Shown one piece after another: positions 52,580 to 60,621 of a stretch of 64,000 nucleotides of DNA. Numbering within the stretch: the first letter of the stretch is position 1; each line of letters starts with the position of its first letter. Origin of the DNA: VYFG01 sp965213885 (lineage in GTDB: Bacteria > Pseudomonadota > Gammaproteobacteria > Arenicellales > Poriferihabitantaceae); assembly GCA_965213885.1 (NCBI GenBank), contig OZ243919.1:496001-560000 (forward strand), in the 5' to 3' direction. A program made the translations under genes and the position numbers. Below the pieces are notes generated by a model. The model made no database searches. It had not been told where the DNA came from and saw only the letters and a program-made list of their open reading frames with translations.

Positions 52580-54319
52580 ATGAAACAGCGCATCGCGTCC
52601 CTGGTCGCCCGGTCCGTAGAGGCACTCAAGGGGACGGTTCCGTTGCCGGATGGGGCGGAGGATCGCGTCCAGGTTGACCGCACCCGGGACCCCGCTCACG
52701 GAGACTATGCCAGCAACATTGCCCTGGTGATGGCAAAGCCGGCGGGGATGAATCCGCGGGACCTGGCGGCGCGGGTGGTGGCAGGGCTGCCGGACTGCGG
52801 CCTGGTGGAGAAGGTGGACGTCGCGGGGCCCGGTTTCATCAATTTCACCATCGCCAGGGATGCGTGGCTGGAACTGATCGGGCAGGTGCGTTCCCTGGGC
52901 GGGCGCTACGGCTGCAGTGATGCAGGCGGCAACCGCCGGATCATGGTGGAATATGTTTCCGCCAACCCCACGGGGCCGCTCCACGTCGGTCACGGGCGCG
53001 GGGCCGCCTACGGGGATTCCCTGGTGCGGGTCCTGCGCGCGGCCGGCTACGATGCCCGAAGCGAATACTACATCAACGATGCCGGGCGGCAGATGGATAT
53101 CCTGGCGCTCAGTGTTTGGCTGCGATATCTGGAGCTGCACGGAGAGCGCATCGGGTTCCCCGACGGCGGATACCGGGGAGACTATGTCAGGGACATCGCC
53201 CGGAATCTGGCAGGTGAGGTCGGCGACGTGCTGGTGCACTCGTCGGCGTCGCTGTTCGAGAACCTGCCGGACGAAGCCGACCCGGCCATGGACGCCATGG
53301 TGACGCGCTGCCGCTCCCTGCTGGGGGACTCCGGGTTCAAAACGGTGTTCGATCTTGCCTGCTGGGCCATGGTGAAGGACATCCGCCAGGACCTCTGCGA
53401 GTTCGGCGTTGCGTTCGACCGCTGGTTCTCCGAGCGCAGCCTGGTGACCGGCGGTGCCATGGACCAGGCGATCCGGGTGCTCGAGACCAACGGCCATGTC
53501 TACGAGAAGGACGGTGCCAAGTGGTTCCGTGCAACGGATTTCGGCGACGAGAAGGACCGCGTGGTGGTCAGGGCCAACGGCGCTCATACCTATTTCGCCA
53601 CGGATCTCGCCTACCACTTTGACAAGGGCGAGCGGGGTTTCGACCGAATCCTGGACATCTTCGGGGCGGATCATCACGGCTACGTCAACCGGATCAGGGC
53701 TTCCTTCGAGGCGCTCGGACATCCAAGGGAGAAGCTGGATATCCTGCTGGTGCAGTTTGCCGTGCTCTATCGCGGTGGAGAGAAGGTATCCATGTCCACC
53801 AGGGAAGGGGAGTTCGTGACACTGCGGGAGCTACGCGGGGAGGTGGGCAACGACGCAGCGCGTTTCTTCTACGCGCTGAGGCGTCCGGAGCAGCACATGG
53901 ACTTCGACCTGGATCTCGCGAAGTCACAGTCTGCGGACAACCCGGTCTATTACATCCAGTATGCCCACGCGAGGATCTGCAGCGTGTTCCGGCAGCTCCG
54001 TGAGCGTGGCATGGAGACCCCGGAGACCGCTTCGCCGGACTACGGTCATCTCGTGGAAGACCGCGAGCTGGAACTGTTGCGCACCCTGTCGAGATACCCC
54101 GAGGTGGTAGCCTCCGCGGCCGCTTCGCTGGAACCCCACCAGGTTGCCTACTACCTGCGAGACCTCGCCACCGATTTCCATACCTACTACAATGCACATC
54201 CGTTCCTTGCAAGCGAGAACGATCTGCGCCTGGCCAGACTGGGCCTGATCGATGCCACCCGGCAGGTCATCGCCAACGGGCTTGACCTCCTCGGTGTCAG
54301 CGCGCCGGAATCAATGTAG
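52580..54319 (+). CDS. argS: Arginyl-tRNA synthetase
   Basis: A class I aminoacyl-tRNA synthetase of 579 residues that charges tRNA-Arg. The N-terminal Add-1 domain is followed by the HIGH-type motif NPTGPLHVGHGRGAAYGD, the KMSK-type loop appears as GEKVSMSTREG (as usual for ArgS, the lysine is not kept), and the anticodon-binding DALR domain with its conserved tyrosines fills the C terminus. Its stop is followed immediately by the SPOR gene, so they are co-transcribed. Confidence 0.97.
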   Translation: MKQRIASLVARSVEALKGTVPLPDGAEDRVQVDRTRDPAHGDYASNIALVMAKPAGMNPRDLAARVVAGLPDCGLVEKVDVAGPGFINFTIARDAWLELIGQVRSLGGRYGCSDAGGNRRIMVEYVSANPTGPLHVGHGRGAAYGDSLVRVLRAAGYDARSEYYINDAGRQMDILALSVWLRYLELHGERIGFPDGGYRGDYVRDIARNLAGEVGDVLVHSSASLFENLPDEADPAMDAMVTRCRSLLGDSGFKTVFDLACWAMVKDIRQDLCEFGVAFDRWFSERSLVTGGAMDQAIRVLETNGHVYEKDGAKWFRATDFGDEKDRVVVRANGAHTYFATDLAYHFDKGERGFDRILDIFGADHHGYVNRIRASFEALGHPREKLDILLVQFAVLYRGGEKVSMSTREGEFVTLRELRGEVGNDAARFFYALRRPEQHMDFDLDLAKSQSADNPVYYIQYAHARICSVFRQLRERGMETPETASPDYGHLVEDRELELLRTLSRYPEVVASAAASLEPHQVAYYLRDLATDFHTYYNAHPFLASENDLRLARLGLIDATRQVIANGLDLLGVSAPESM

Positions 54320-55123
54320 ATGGGTAGCGGCAGTACGAGATCAATGGCCCAGGCGAAAAAGAAAAGGGACAGGTCGACCTCGGCCAGGCAAAAGGGGGGC
54401 GGGACCCTCTTGTCCGGGGTGTTTTCCGGCAGTGCCGGTATGCTGTTCACGGGCATCGTAATCGGTTCACTCGGCACTACGCTCTGGCACGGATGGCGGG
54501 ACGGGGACAGCGAGGTCGGATCCGGAATCCGGCGCATGATGGAGGATTCCAGCGAGCGTTCCGCCGGCGCCGGATCCGTCGAGCCCGCCCCCGCCCCCAA
54601 GCCAGAGCCGCAGAAGACCAATTACGACTTCTTCACCGTCCTGCCCGAGATCGAGGTGGTGGTGTCCGAAGGCGAGCACACACCGCCCGAGGCGGAATCC
54701 CGGGAGCAGGCACCTTCCGAAGCGGCAACCGCCGAGACGGCATCCGCCGGACCGGAACCCTCCGGAACCGAACCTGCCCGACTGGCATCCTCCGATCCGG
54801 CCCCCGCCCAGCCGGCAGTGACGCCGGAAAAGCCCACGGCCCCCGTCCGGGAAGCGAAACCGGAGCCGGTCAGCACCTACATGCTGCAGGCCGGCTCCTT
54901 CAGTCGTCCCTCTGCAGCGGACAAGCAAAAGGCCAGGATTGCACTGCTCGGGCTGAGCGCAGGCATCCAGAAGGTCACGATCCAGGGCCGCGGTGATTTC
55001 TACCGGGTCCGGCTTGGACCCTTTCCCAGCTATTCCCGCATGGAGGCGGCGGACAAGAGGCTTAAAGGGGAGGGAATCTCGGCCATACGGCTCAAGGTTT
55101 CACGTCCGAACCGGGGCGCCTGA
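54320..55123 (+). CDS. FtsN-like SPOR-domain protein
   Basis: A 267-residue protein with a basic cytoplasmic start (QAKKKRDRS), one membrane helix at about 35-53 (AGMLFTGIVIGSLGTTLW), a long Pro/Glu/Ala-rich periplasmic linker and a C-terminal SPOR domain at about 185-262 (YMLQAGSFSRPSAADKQKAR, FYRVRLGPFPS). SPOR domains bind glycan strands lacking stem peptides at division sites. The gene may start at the ATG adjoining the argS stop or at an ATG eight codons inside. A role in division or peptidoglycan work is likely; it may not be FtsN itself. Confidence 0.85.
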   Translation: MGSGSTRSMAQAKKKRDRSTSARQKGGGTLLSGVFSGSAGMLFTGIVIGSLGTTLWHGWRDGDSEVGSGIRRMMEDSSERSAGAGSVEPAPAPKPEPQKTNYDFFTVLPEIEVVVSEGEHTPPEAESREQAPSEAATAETASAGPEPSGTEPARLASSDPAPAQPAVTPEKPTAPVREAKPEPVSTYMLQAGSFSRPSAADKQKARIALLGLSAGIQKVTIQGRGDFYRVRLGPFPSYSRMEAADKRLKGEGISAIRLKVSRPNRGA

Positions 55124-55139
55124 ATTCCACACGGGCGAC

Positions 55140-56075
55140 ATGTCAAGGACCCTGCGGATCGCCACCCGGAAAAGCCAGCTCGCCCTCTGGCAGGCGCACC
55201 ATGTCAGGGACCGGCTGCAGTCCTGCCACGAGGGGCTCGAAGTGGAGATCGTGGAACTGGTGTCCGAGGGGGACCGGACCCTGGACATCCCCCTTTCCAG
55301 GGTGGGCGGCAAGGGATTGTTCCTGAAGGAGCTGGAACAGGCCATCCTCGGCGGGGACTGCGACATCGCGGTGCATTCGATGAAGGATGTCACCGTGACC
55401 CTGCCCGATGGACTGGCGATCGCCGCGATCTGCCCCAGGGAGGACCCCCGGGATGCGCTGGTTTCCAACCGCCACGAATCACTGGAATCCCTCCCGCTGG
55501 GGGCCGTGGTCGGCACCTGCAGCCTTCGGCGGGGATGCCAGCTCCGCGCGGCGTTCCCGCAACTCGAGGTGCGCAACCTCCGGGGCAACGTCAACACCCG
55601 GCTTTCCCGGCTGGACCGGGGTGATTACGACGCGCTGATCCTGGCGGCCGCGGGCCTGATCCGGCTCCGGTTCCGGCAGCGGATCCGCACCTGCCTCGAC
55701 ACGGACATGATGCTGCCGGCAGTGGGGCAGGGCGCCGTGGGAATCGAGTGCCGCGAGGACGACACCGAAATACTTGCCCTGCTCGAACCGCTCGGGGATG
55801 CCGACACCACGCTCAGGGTCCGCGCCGAACGCGCCGTCAACGAAGGCCTGGGCGGGGGCTGCCATGTGCCCGTGGCAGCCTATGCGGAAATCAACGGAGA
55901 CGCCATGCGCGTGCGCGGCCTGGTGGGGCAGCCCGACGGCTCCCGGCTGCTGCGGGCCGAGGCCAGGGGCAGTCCCACCGACGCAGTATCCCTGGGCTGC
56001 GAGGTCGCGGACGGACTACTGGGGCAGGGTGCGGGGGAGATTCTCGCTGAAGTCTATGACGGCGGGCCCGCTTGA
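55140..56075 (+). CDS. hemC: Porphobilinogen deaminase
   Basis: A 311-residue enzyme that polymerises four porphobilinogens into hydroxymethylbilane for heme and related tetrapyrroles. RIATRKSQLALWQA opens it, the substrate arginines lie in GTCSLRRGCQL and NLRGNVNTRL, the catalytic aspartate is in HSMKDV, and the cofactor cysteine is in EGLGGGCHVPVAAYAE. The ATG at 55140 is chosen because family similarity starts at the next residues; the frame is open upstream. It overlaps hemD by 20 bases. Confidence 0.96.
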   Translation: MSRTLRIATRKSQLALWQAHHVRDRLQSCHEGLEVEIVELVSEGDRTLDIPLSRVGGKGLFLKELEQAILGGDCDIAVHSMKDVTVTLPDGLAIAAICPREDPRDALVSNRHESLESLPLGAVVGTCSLRRGCQLRAAFPQLEVRNLRGNVNTRLSRLDRGDYDALILAAAGLIRLRFRQRIRTCLDTDMMLPAVGQGAVGIECREDDTEILALLEPLGDADTTLRVRAERAVNEGLGGGCHVPVAAYAEINGDAMRVRGLVGQPDGSRLLRAEARGSPTDAVSLGCEVADGLLGQGAGEILAEVYDGGPA

Positions 56076-56850
56076 AGGCGCAAGTGTCCTGATCACCCGG
56101 CCCGGGGGCCGGGGTGCCGACCTGGCGCAAAAAATCACCGGCGCAGGCGGCGAGGCGATCTGCTTTCCGGTCCTTGTGATCGACCTGCTCCCTTCGGACG
56201 CCATGCTGAGCCCCGCAGGGCTGGCGCTCGACCGCTTCGCCCTTGCGGTCTTCATCAGCGTTTACTCGGTGAGGGCCATGGCGGCCACGCTGACCGCTTC
56301 CGGCCACTTTCCCCGGAACGTGGAAGTCGCTGCGATCGGCACGGCGACCGCAAGCGCGCTGGAGAATCTGGGCATTCCCGCCCGGCACCTGCCCCGGGAC
56401 AGCCATGACAGCGAAGGACTCCTGCGGGCGCTTGCCGCGTTGTCCGTCTCGGGCCGTGATGTGGTGATCTACAGTGGGGATGCCGGGCGGGACGCACTGG
56501 CGGAAGGCCTCCGGGAGCGGGGTGCCAGGGTGCACCAGCTTGCCTGCTACCGGCGCCGGCCCAACCCGTCCCCGCCGGTGGAGCGCCTGTCGCAATGGCT
56601 TGGCCGGCCCCGGGGTGTCCTGCTGGTGACCAGCGTTGCCATACTGGATGCCCTGCTTGGTCACGTCCCCGCCCGGGGTAGCCAGGCGCTGTTCGGCCGG
56701 CCGGTGGTCACCCTGAGTGACCGCATAGCGGCGGCCTGCCGCGCGGCCGGGTTTCACGGGCCGGTCCTGACGACTGAAGGCACTGGTTCCGGGGCGATCC
56801 TGGCGGCACTGACGACGCTTCACGGAGCAGGAAGTCAGGGCCGGGATTGA
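56056..56850 (+). CDS. hemD: Uroporphyrinogen-III synthase
   Basis: A 264-residue enzyme that closes and inverts ring D of hydroxymethylbilane. The two-lobed fold is recognisable from VLITRPGGRGADLAQKI at the start, FISVYSVRAMA, AAIGTATASALENLG, VVIYSGDAGRDALAEGLRERG and LLVTSVAILDALL. Sequence identity in this family is always low, so the call leans on the overlap with hemC and the following hemX. The ATG at 56056 lies inside hemC. Confidence 0.92.
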   Translation: MTAGPLEGASVLITRPGGRGADLAQKITGAGGEAICFPVLVIDLLPSDAMLSPAGLALDRFALAVFISVYSVRAMAATLTASGHFPRNVEVAAIGTATASALENLGIPARHLPRDSHDSEGLLRALAALSVSGRDVVIYSGDAGRDALAEGLRERGARVHQLACYRRRPNPSPPVERLSQWLGRPRGVLLVTSVAILDALLGHVPARGSQALFGRPVVTLSDRIAAACRAAGFHGPVLTTEGTGSGAILAALTTLHGAGSQGRD

Positions 56851-56978
56851 GTATCCCCGTGACATTCGTCCGGTCGGTGGTGGCCGGTCCGAAAAGTGAA
56901 TACAATCGAATCCCGGCTAGAGACACCGGCTGAAGATGCCGGCTAAACCAACCTGGAGCCCCGCAAAGGGACAGACAA

Positions 56979-58364
56979 TTGGCAGACAGTAAGAATGAGG
57001 CAGGGAGCAGCACCACCCCTGCGGATGGCGATCAACCCGCCGAGATGACCACAACCTCCACGGGCTCCGACGAGGGGAATACCGGGACGGCGGGTTCAAC
57101 CCAGAGCACGTCGGCGACGCGGCCCGGACCGGGCAATGGACCCGCCTGGGGAGCGGCGGTGCTCAGCGTGCTCGCGCTGGCTGCAGCCGGGTACGCCTGG
57201 TACCAGACCGCGGTGAATGCCCGGCTGGCCGGCGGCGAGCAGGACAGCCGAATCAGTATCATCGAGGAGCGTCTCGGCGAAGTCGCCGAAACCCAGGCCG
57301 GCGTCGACGGCCTGGTGGAGCAGATCCGCCAGCAGGTGACCGACAGCCAGGCGGGCATCGCGGAGCAGGTCAGCCAGGTGAGGCAACTGGCGGGCACTTC
57401 GGAGTCCGTCCTCCTCGGGCAGATCAGCGAGATCAAGCAGCAGCAGGCCGCCAGTGAAAGCCAGCTGATCGAGCAGGTCCGGACATTGCGCGCCGAGGCG
57501 GAAACCGGACGCAGGCAGGTGGAAGCAAACCTGTTGGAGTCTCGGGATCGGCTTGCAGCGCGCAACGACGAATTTCGCCGGGAATTCGATGCTCTGGTGT
57601 CCTCCATCGGTGAACTCCAGGCGGAAATCGGCACGAGCACCGAACGCTGGGGCCTTCGTCAGGCGGAGCACCTGCTGGTGGTCGCCAACCAGCGCGCCCT
57701 CTTGGGGGAAGATGCCCAGGGTGCCCGTACGGCACTCGAGCTCGCCGACCGGCAGCTGGGCCGTTCCTCCGATCCGTCGCTGTTACCGGTGCGAGAGGCC
57801 TTGAGTGCCGAGATCGCGGCGCTTGAGGGCATCCGGCCGCCTGATTATGCCGGGGTCACTCATGCGTTGTCCGCGCTCTCGCGCACCCTGGAGGACCTGC
57901 CGATGCGCGGCATTACGCCCCAGGCCGGTCCATCCGCACGCGTACAATCTACTGCCGCAGGTGGCGATGGGCAGGAAAACACCGAAACCGGGGCCGGCGA
58001 GCGGATCCTGAACATCGGCAGGACGTTCCTTGCGGACCTCGGCGACCTGGTGCAGGTGGAAAAGGACGGGGAGCCGCTGGTGCCGCCTCTGTCCCCGGAA
58101 ATCCGCCAGATGATCGTGGAGCGCGGCAAGCTCATCCTGGAAGGCGCCCAGGTCGCGATGATGCGACAGCAGCCCGACATCTACCTGGACCGGCTGGAGG
58201 CGGCGGAACAATGGATCCACGAAAGATACGACGACAGCCATGACCGGACACTGCACTGGCTCGAGCAGCTGTCCCGCCTCAAGTCCGCCAATCCGAAAAC
58301 AGACATCCCCGACATCTCCACCTCCCTCGGCATCCTGCGCGACCTCATGAGCGGGGGAGCCTGA
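56979..58364 (+). CDS. hemX: HemX-like membrane protein
   Basis: A 461-residue DUF513 protein. A Ser/Thr/Gly-rich cytoplasmic start leads to one membrane helix at about 56-76 (WGAAVLSVLALAAAGYAWYQ), a long coiled coil (about 88-215), and the DUF513 globular part with ERWGLRQAEHLLVVANQRAL. It is often labelled a uroporphyrinogen methyltransferase but lacks that domain; the role is probably structural in heme synthesis. The start appears to be a TTG at 56979, with AAAGGGA about nine bases upstream. Confidence 0.88.
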   Translation: MADSKNEAGSSTTPADGDQPAEMTTTSTGSDEGNTGTAGSTQSTSATRPGPGNGPAWGAAVLSVLALAAAGYAWYQTAVNARLAGGEQDSRISIIEERLGEVAETQAGVDGLVEQIRQQVTDSQAGIAEQVSQVRQLAGTSESVLLGQISEIKQQQAASESQLIEQVRTLRAEAETGRRQVEANLLESRDRLAARNDEFRREFDALVSSIGELQAEIGTSTERWGLRQAEHLLVVANQRALLGEDAQGARTALELADRQLGRSSDPSLLPVREALSAEIAALEGIRPPDYAGVTHALSALSRTLEDLPMRGITPQAGPSARVQSTAAGGDGQENTETGAGERILNIGRTFLADLGDLVQVEKDGEPLVPPLSPEIRQMIVERGKLILEGAQVAMMRQQPDIYLDRLEAAEQWIHERYDDSHDRTLHWLEQLSRLKSANPKTDIPDISTSLGILRDLMSGGA

Positions 58365-58368
58365 CGCC

Positions 58369-59655
58369 GTGAAACTCCTCATCGCCATCATTCTTGCCCT
58401 TGGATTCGCCATCGGCCTCGGGATGTACGCCATGGAGGACCCGGGGTACGTGATCCTCTCCCGGGAGCCGTACATGGTGCGGATGCCGATGGCATTGCTG
58501 GTTCTCCTGCTGCTTGCCCTGTTCGCGCTTTTGTATCTGTTGCTCAACTTCATCGTGGGACTGGTACGGGCACCGAAACGGATCCGACAATGGCGCACCG
58601 GCAAGAAGGAGATCGGCGCACAGCAGGTGACCATGAAGGGATTCGCCAACCTGATCGAGGGTGACTGGCGGGAAGCGGAAGGGCACCTCCTTTCCAGCCT
58701 GGAGCACAACAAGGCCTCGCTGATGAATTACCTGGGTGCGGCGTATGCCGCCCAGCAACAGGGGCTTATTGACCGCCGCAACAAGCACATCGAGACCGCC
58801 CTGAAAGCCCATCCCAGGCAGGAACTGGCCATCAAGCTGACCCAGGCCAGGATGCAGATGCAGTCAGGAGAATGGGGCAATGCCCGGGATCAGCTGGAAC
58901 ACGTTCGTCTGGCAGCACCGCGCAATCCGGCCGCCGCGCGCCTTCTGGCGGATGCCTACCGCCATCTGGGGGATTGGCCGTCCCTGGTCAAGCTCCTGCC
59001 CACGCTCAGGAAGCTGAAGGTCTTTCCGGAGGAGGAACTGGAGCGCCGCGAGGCGCAGTCGCTTGCCCGGCATCTGGAGGCCCCGGCGTTGCTCCAGGGC
59101 AGCGGCTCACGGGTGGAACAAACCTACAAGGCGCTGCCGAAAAGGAACCGTGAGGACCCGGCGGCGGTGGCCGGTTATGCCCGCCAGCTGATACGGAGTG
59201 GAGAGGATGGCCGGGCCGAGACGGTATTGCGAAGGACGCTGAACCGCGGGTGGAACGGGGATCTGATCAGGCTCTACGGTACCCTGGAGACGCGAAACGT
59301 CACCGACCAGATCAGCCTGCTGAAGTTCTGGGGCAAGGGGCGCGAGGAGGACCCTGACCTGATGCTGTCCCTGGCCAGGTTGTACTGGCGTGACAACCAG
59401 CTGGATCAGGCCAGGGAGCTGATGACTCAGGTGGTGTCTGAAACGGGGGACGCCGAGGCGGTTGCTGCACTCGGGGACCTGCTCGAGCAGATGGGTGAAT
59501 CCGAAATCGCCCTGGCTACCTACCGGCAGGGCTTCAAGGTTCTGGCGGGGGGCGGGGACGCCCGGCAGGAACCTGCTGGCAGCCTGGTCCCGATTGGCAC
59601 TGCCCAGGGTGCCGAGGACACCCGTGATATCATGCCTACCGTCTCCGACCGGTAG
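58369..59655 (+). CDS. hemY: HemY-like TPR membrane protein
   Basis: A 428-residue protein starting at GTG four bases after hemX. It has two N-terminal membrane helices (about 2-21 and 40-62), the HemY_N domain, and helical TPR-type repeats through most of the rest (HLLSSLEHNKASLMNYLGAA, RNPAAARLLADAYRHLGDW). It is the gammaproteobacterial HemY, not the Bacillus protoporphyrinogen oxidase of that name. Its function in heme synthesis is unproven. Confidence 0.9.
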   Translation: MKLLIAIILALGFAIGLGMYAMEDPGYVILSREPYMVRMPMALLVLLLLALFALLYLLLNFIVGLVRAPKRIRQWRTGKKEIGAQQVTMKGFANLIEGDWREAEGHLLSSLEHNKASLMNYLGAAYAAQQQGLIDRRNKHIETALKAHPRQELAIKLTQARMQMQSGEWGNARDQLEHVRLAAPRNPAAARLLADAYRHLGDWPSLVKLLPTLRKLKVFPEEELERREAQSLARHLEAPALLQGSGSRVEQTYKALPKRNREDPAAVAGYARQLIRSGEDGRAETVLRRTLNRGWNGDLIRLYGTLETRNVTDQISLLKFWGKGREEDPDLMLSLARLYWRDNQLDQARELMTQVVSETGDAEAVAALGDLLEQMGESEIALATYRQGFKVLAGGGDARQEPAGSLVPIGTAQGAEDTRDIMPTVSDR

Positions 59656-60105
59656 GGCCCTTCACGTCTGTCCTATTGCAAAGCCCGGCGGAACACCTGC
59701 AGGACCCGGCAGTCGGAATGACCCGGGGTTCCGATAACGGCCGCAATCAGTCATTGTATGTGCTTGGAAACCCGTCGGAAAATCGGTAGAAAATTACCTT
59801 GCCATCGGCACTGTCGGCACCTTGCGATCCATCCGATCCCGGGTCGCCGTTTTGCCGGCCGCAGGAATCCCCCGGGCTTGGCATCCATGAGCAATCCGGC
59901 AGCCGGGAGCCTTTTCAGGTCTGCGAATTTCATGTCATTGATCCCGGAGTCGTCGGTGGGTTGTACAGACGCAATTGCCTACAAGAAAAGAGCAATGTTG
60001 TTCTTCAGCACCGCACCTTACCCGGCAAATGACGTGCGTTACCCGATTTTACAAGAAGGTCAAGGTCGCGCCAGGATCCAGACAGGGCGAATTCGTCCTC
60101 TCTAA
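59656..60105. other. Intergenic region, nothing recognised
   Basis: 450 bases after hemY without a supportable gene. Composition is less GC-rich in 59980-60060. No clear terminator or promoter seen; it leads into a transposase remnant. Confidence 0.35.
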
Positions 60106-60357
60106 GAATTTCTGCCGGCCATCCTCGACAGCTGCTGGGACGAGGGCCGCTGCCGCATCCGAACTGGAGTCGGCCCCGAAAACACCACCCGCCTCAGGCG
60201 CTTCGCCATCGGCATCATACGCGCCAAATCCCCCTGCGTCGCCGCCGTCGTGCGCAGACTCAACCGCAAGCCACACCTCGTCTTCGTCGATCTGAAAATG
60301 ACGGAAAATACCCTCAACACCACAAAATTCGAGACTTCCAGCGCGAGAACGAATTAG
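60106..60357 (+). pseudogene. C-terminal remnant of a transposase
   Basis: A frame open from 60106 to the TAG at 60357 encodes FLPAILDSCWDEGRCRIRTG, then RLRRFAIGIIRAKSP and a VFVDLKMTENT-like ending, which resembles the C terminus of DDE-type transposases of the kind ending in RLRRFAIG...LVFDYLRMTEN. No upstream transposase sequence or terminal repeats are visible, so this is an old scrap, not an active element. Family assignment is uncertain (ISAs1-like is possible). Confidence 0.55.
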
Positions 60358-60621
60358 CCGTGACACCTCAAACGCCTCGTCCTGCATTTACAGGAACTCT
60401 GGCCTCCCCTTGCCGATTCCCCCCATTCAGGCGGCGGCAGGAGCGGGGCATGGTCCCAATGGTCCCAATGGCCCATGCTCCTGCATCGGCTCTTCGGGTA
60501 GAATATTACCCTGAATAGCGGTGGATCCGCCGGCGGACAATGGCGGGCGGAATCCGAGACTGACAGGAACCCGGGGAAAGGGCATCCCCCGACCCGGCCA
60601 TCATACTCCCAGAGGCCTACC

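Noticed and set aside
60440..60480. Short tandem GGTCCCAAT-like repeat
   Set aside because: Only two to three imperfect units; no sign of a functional array.
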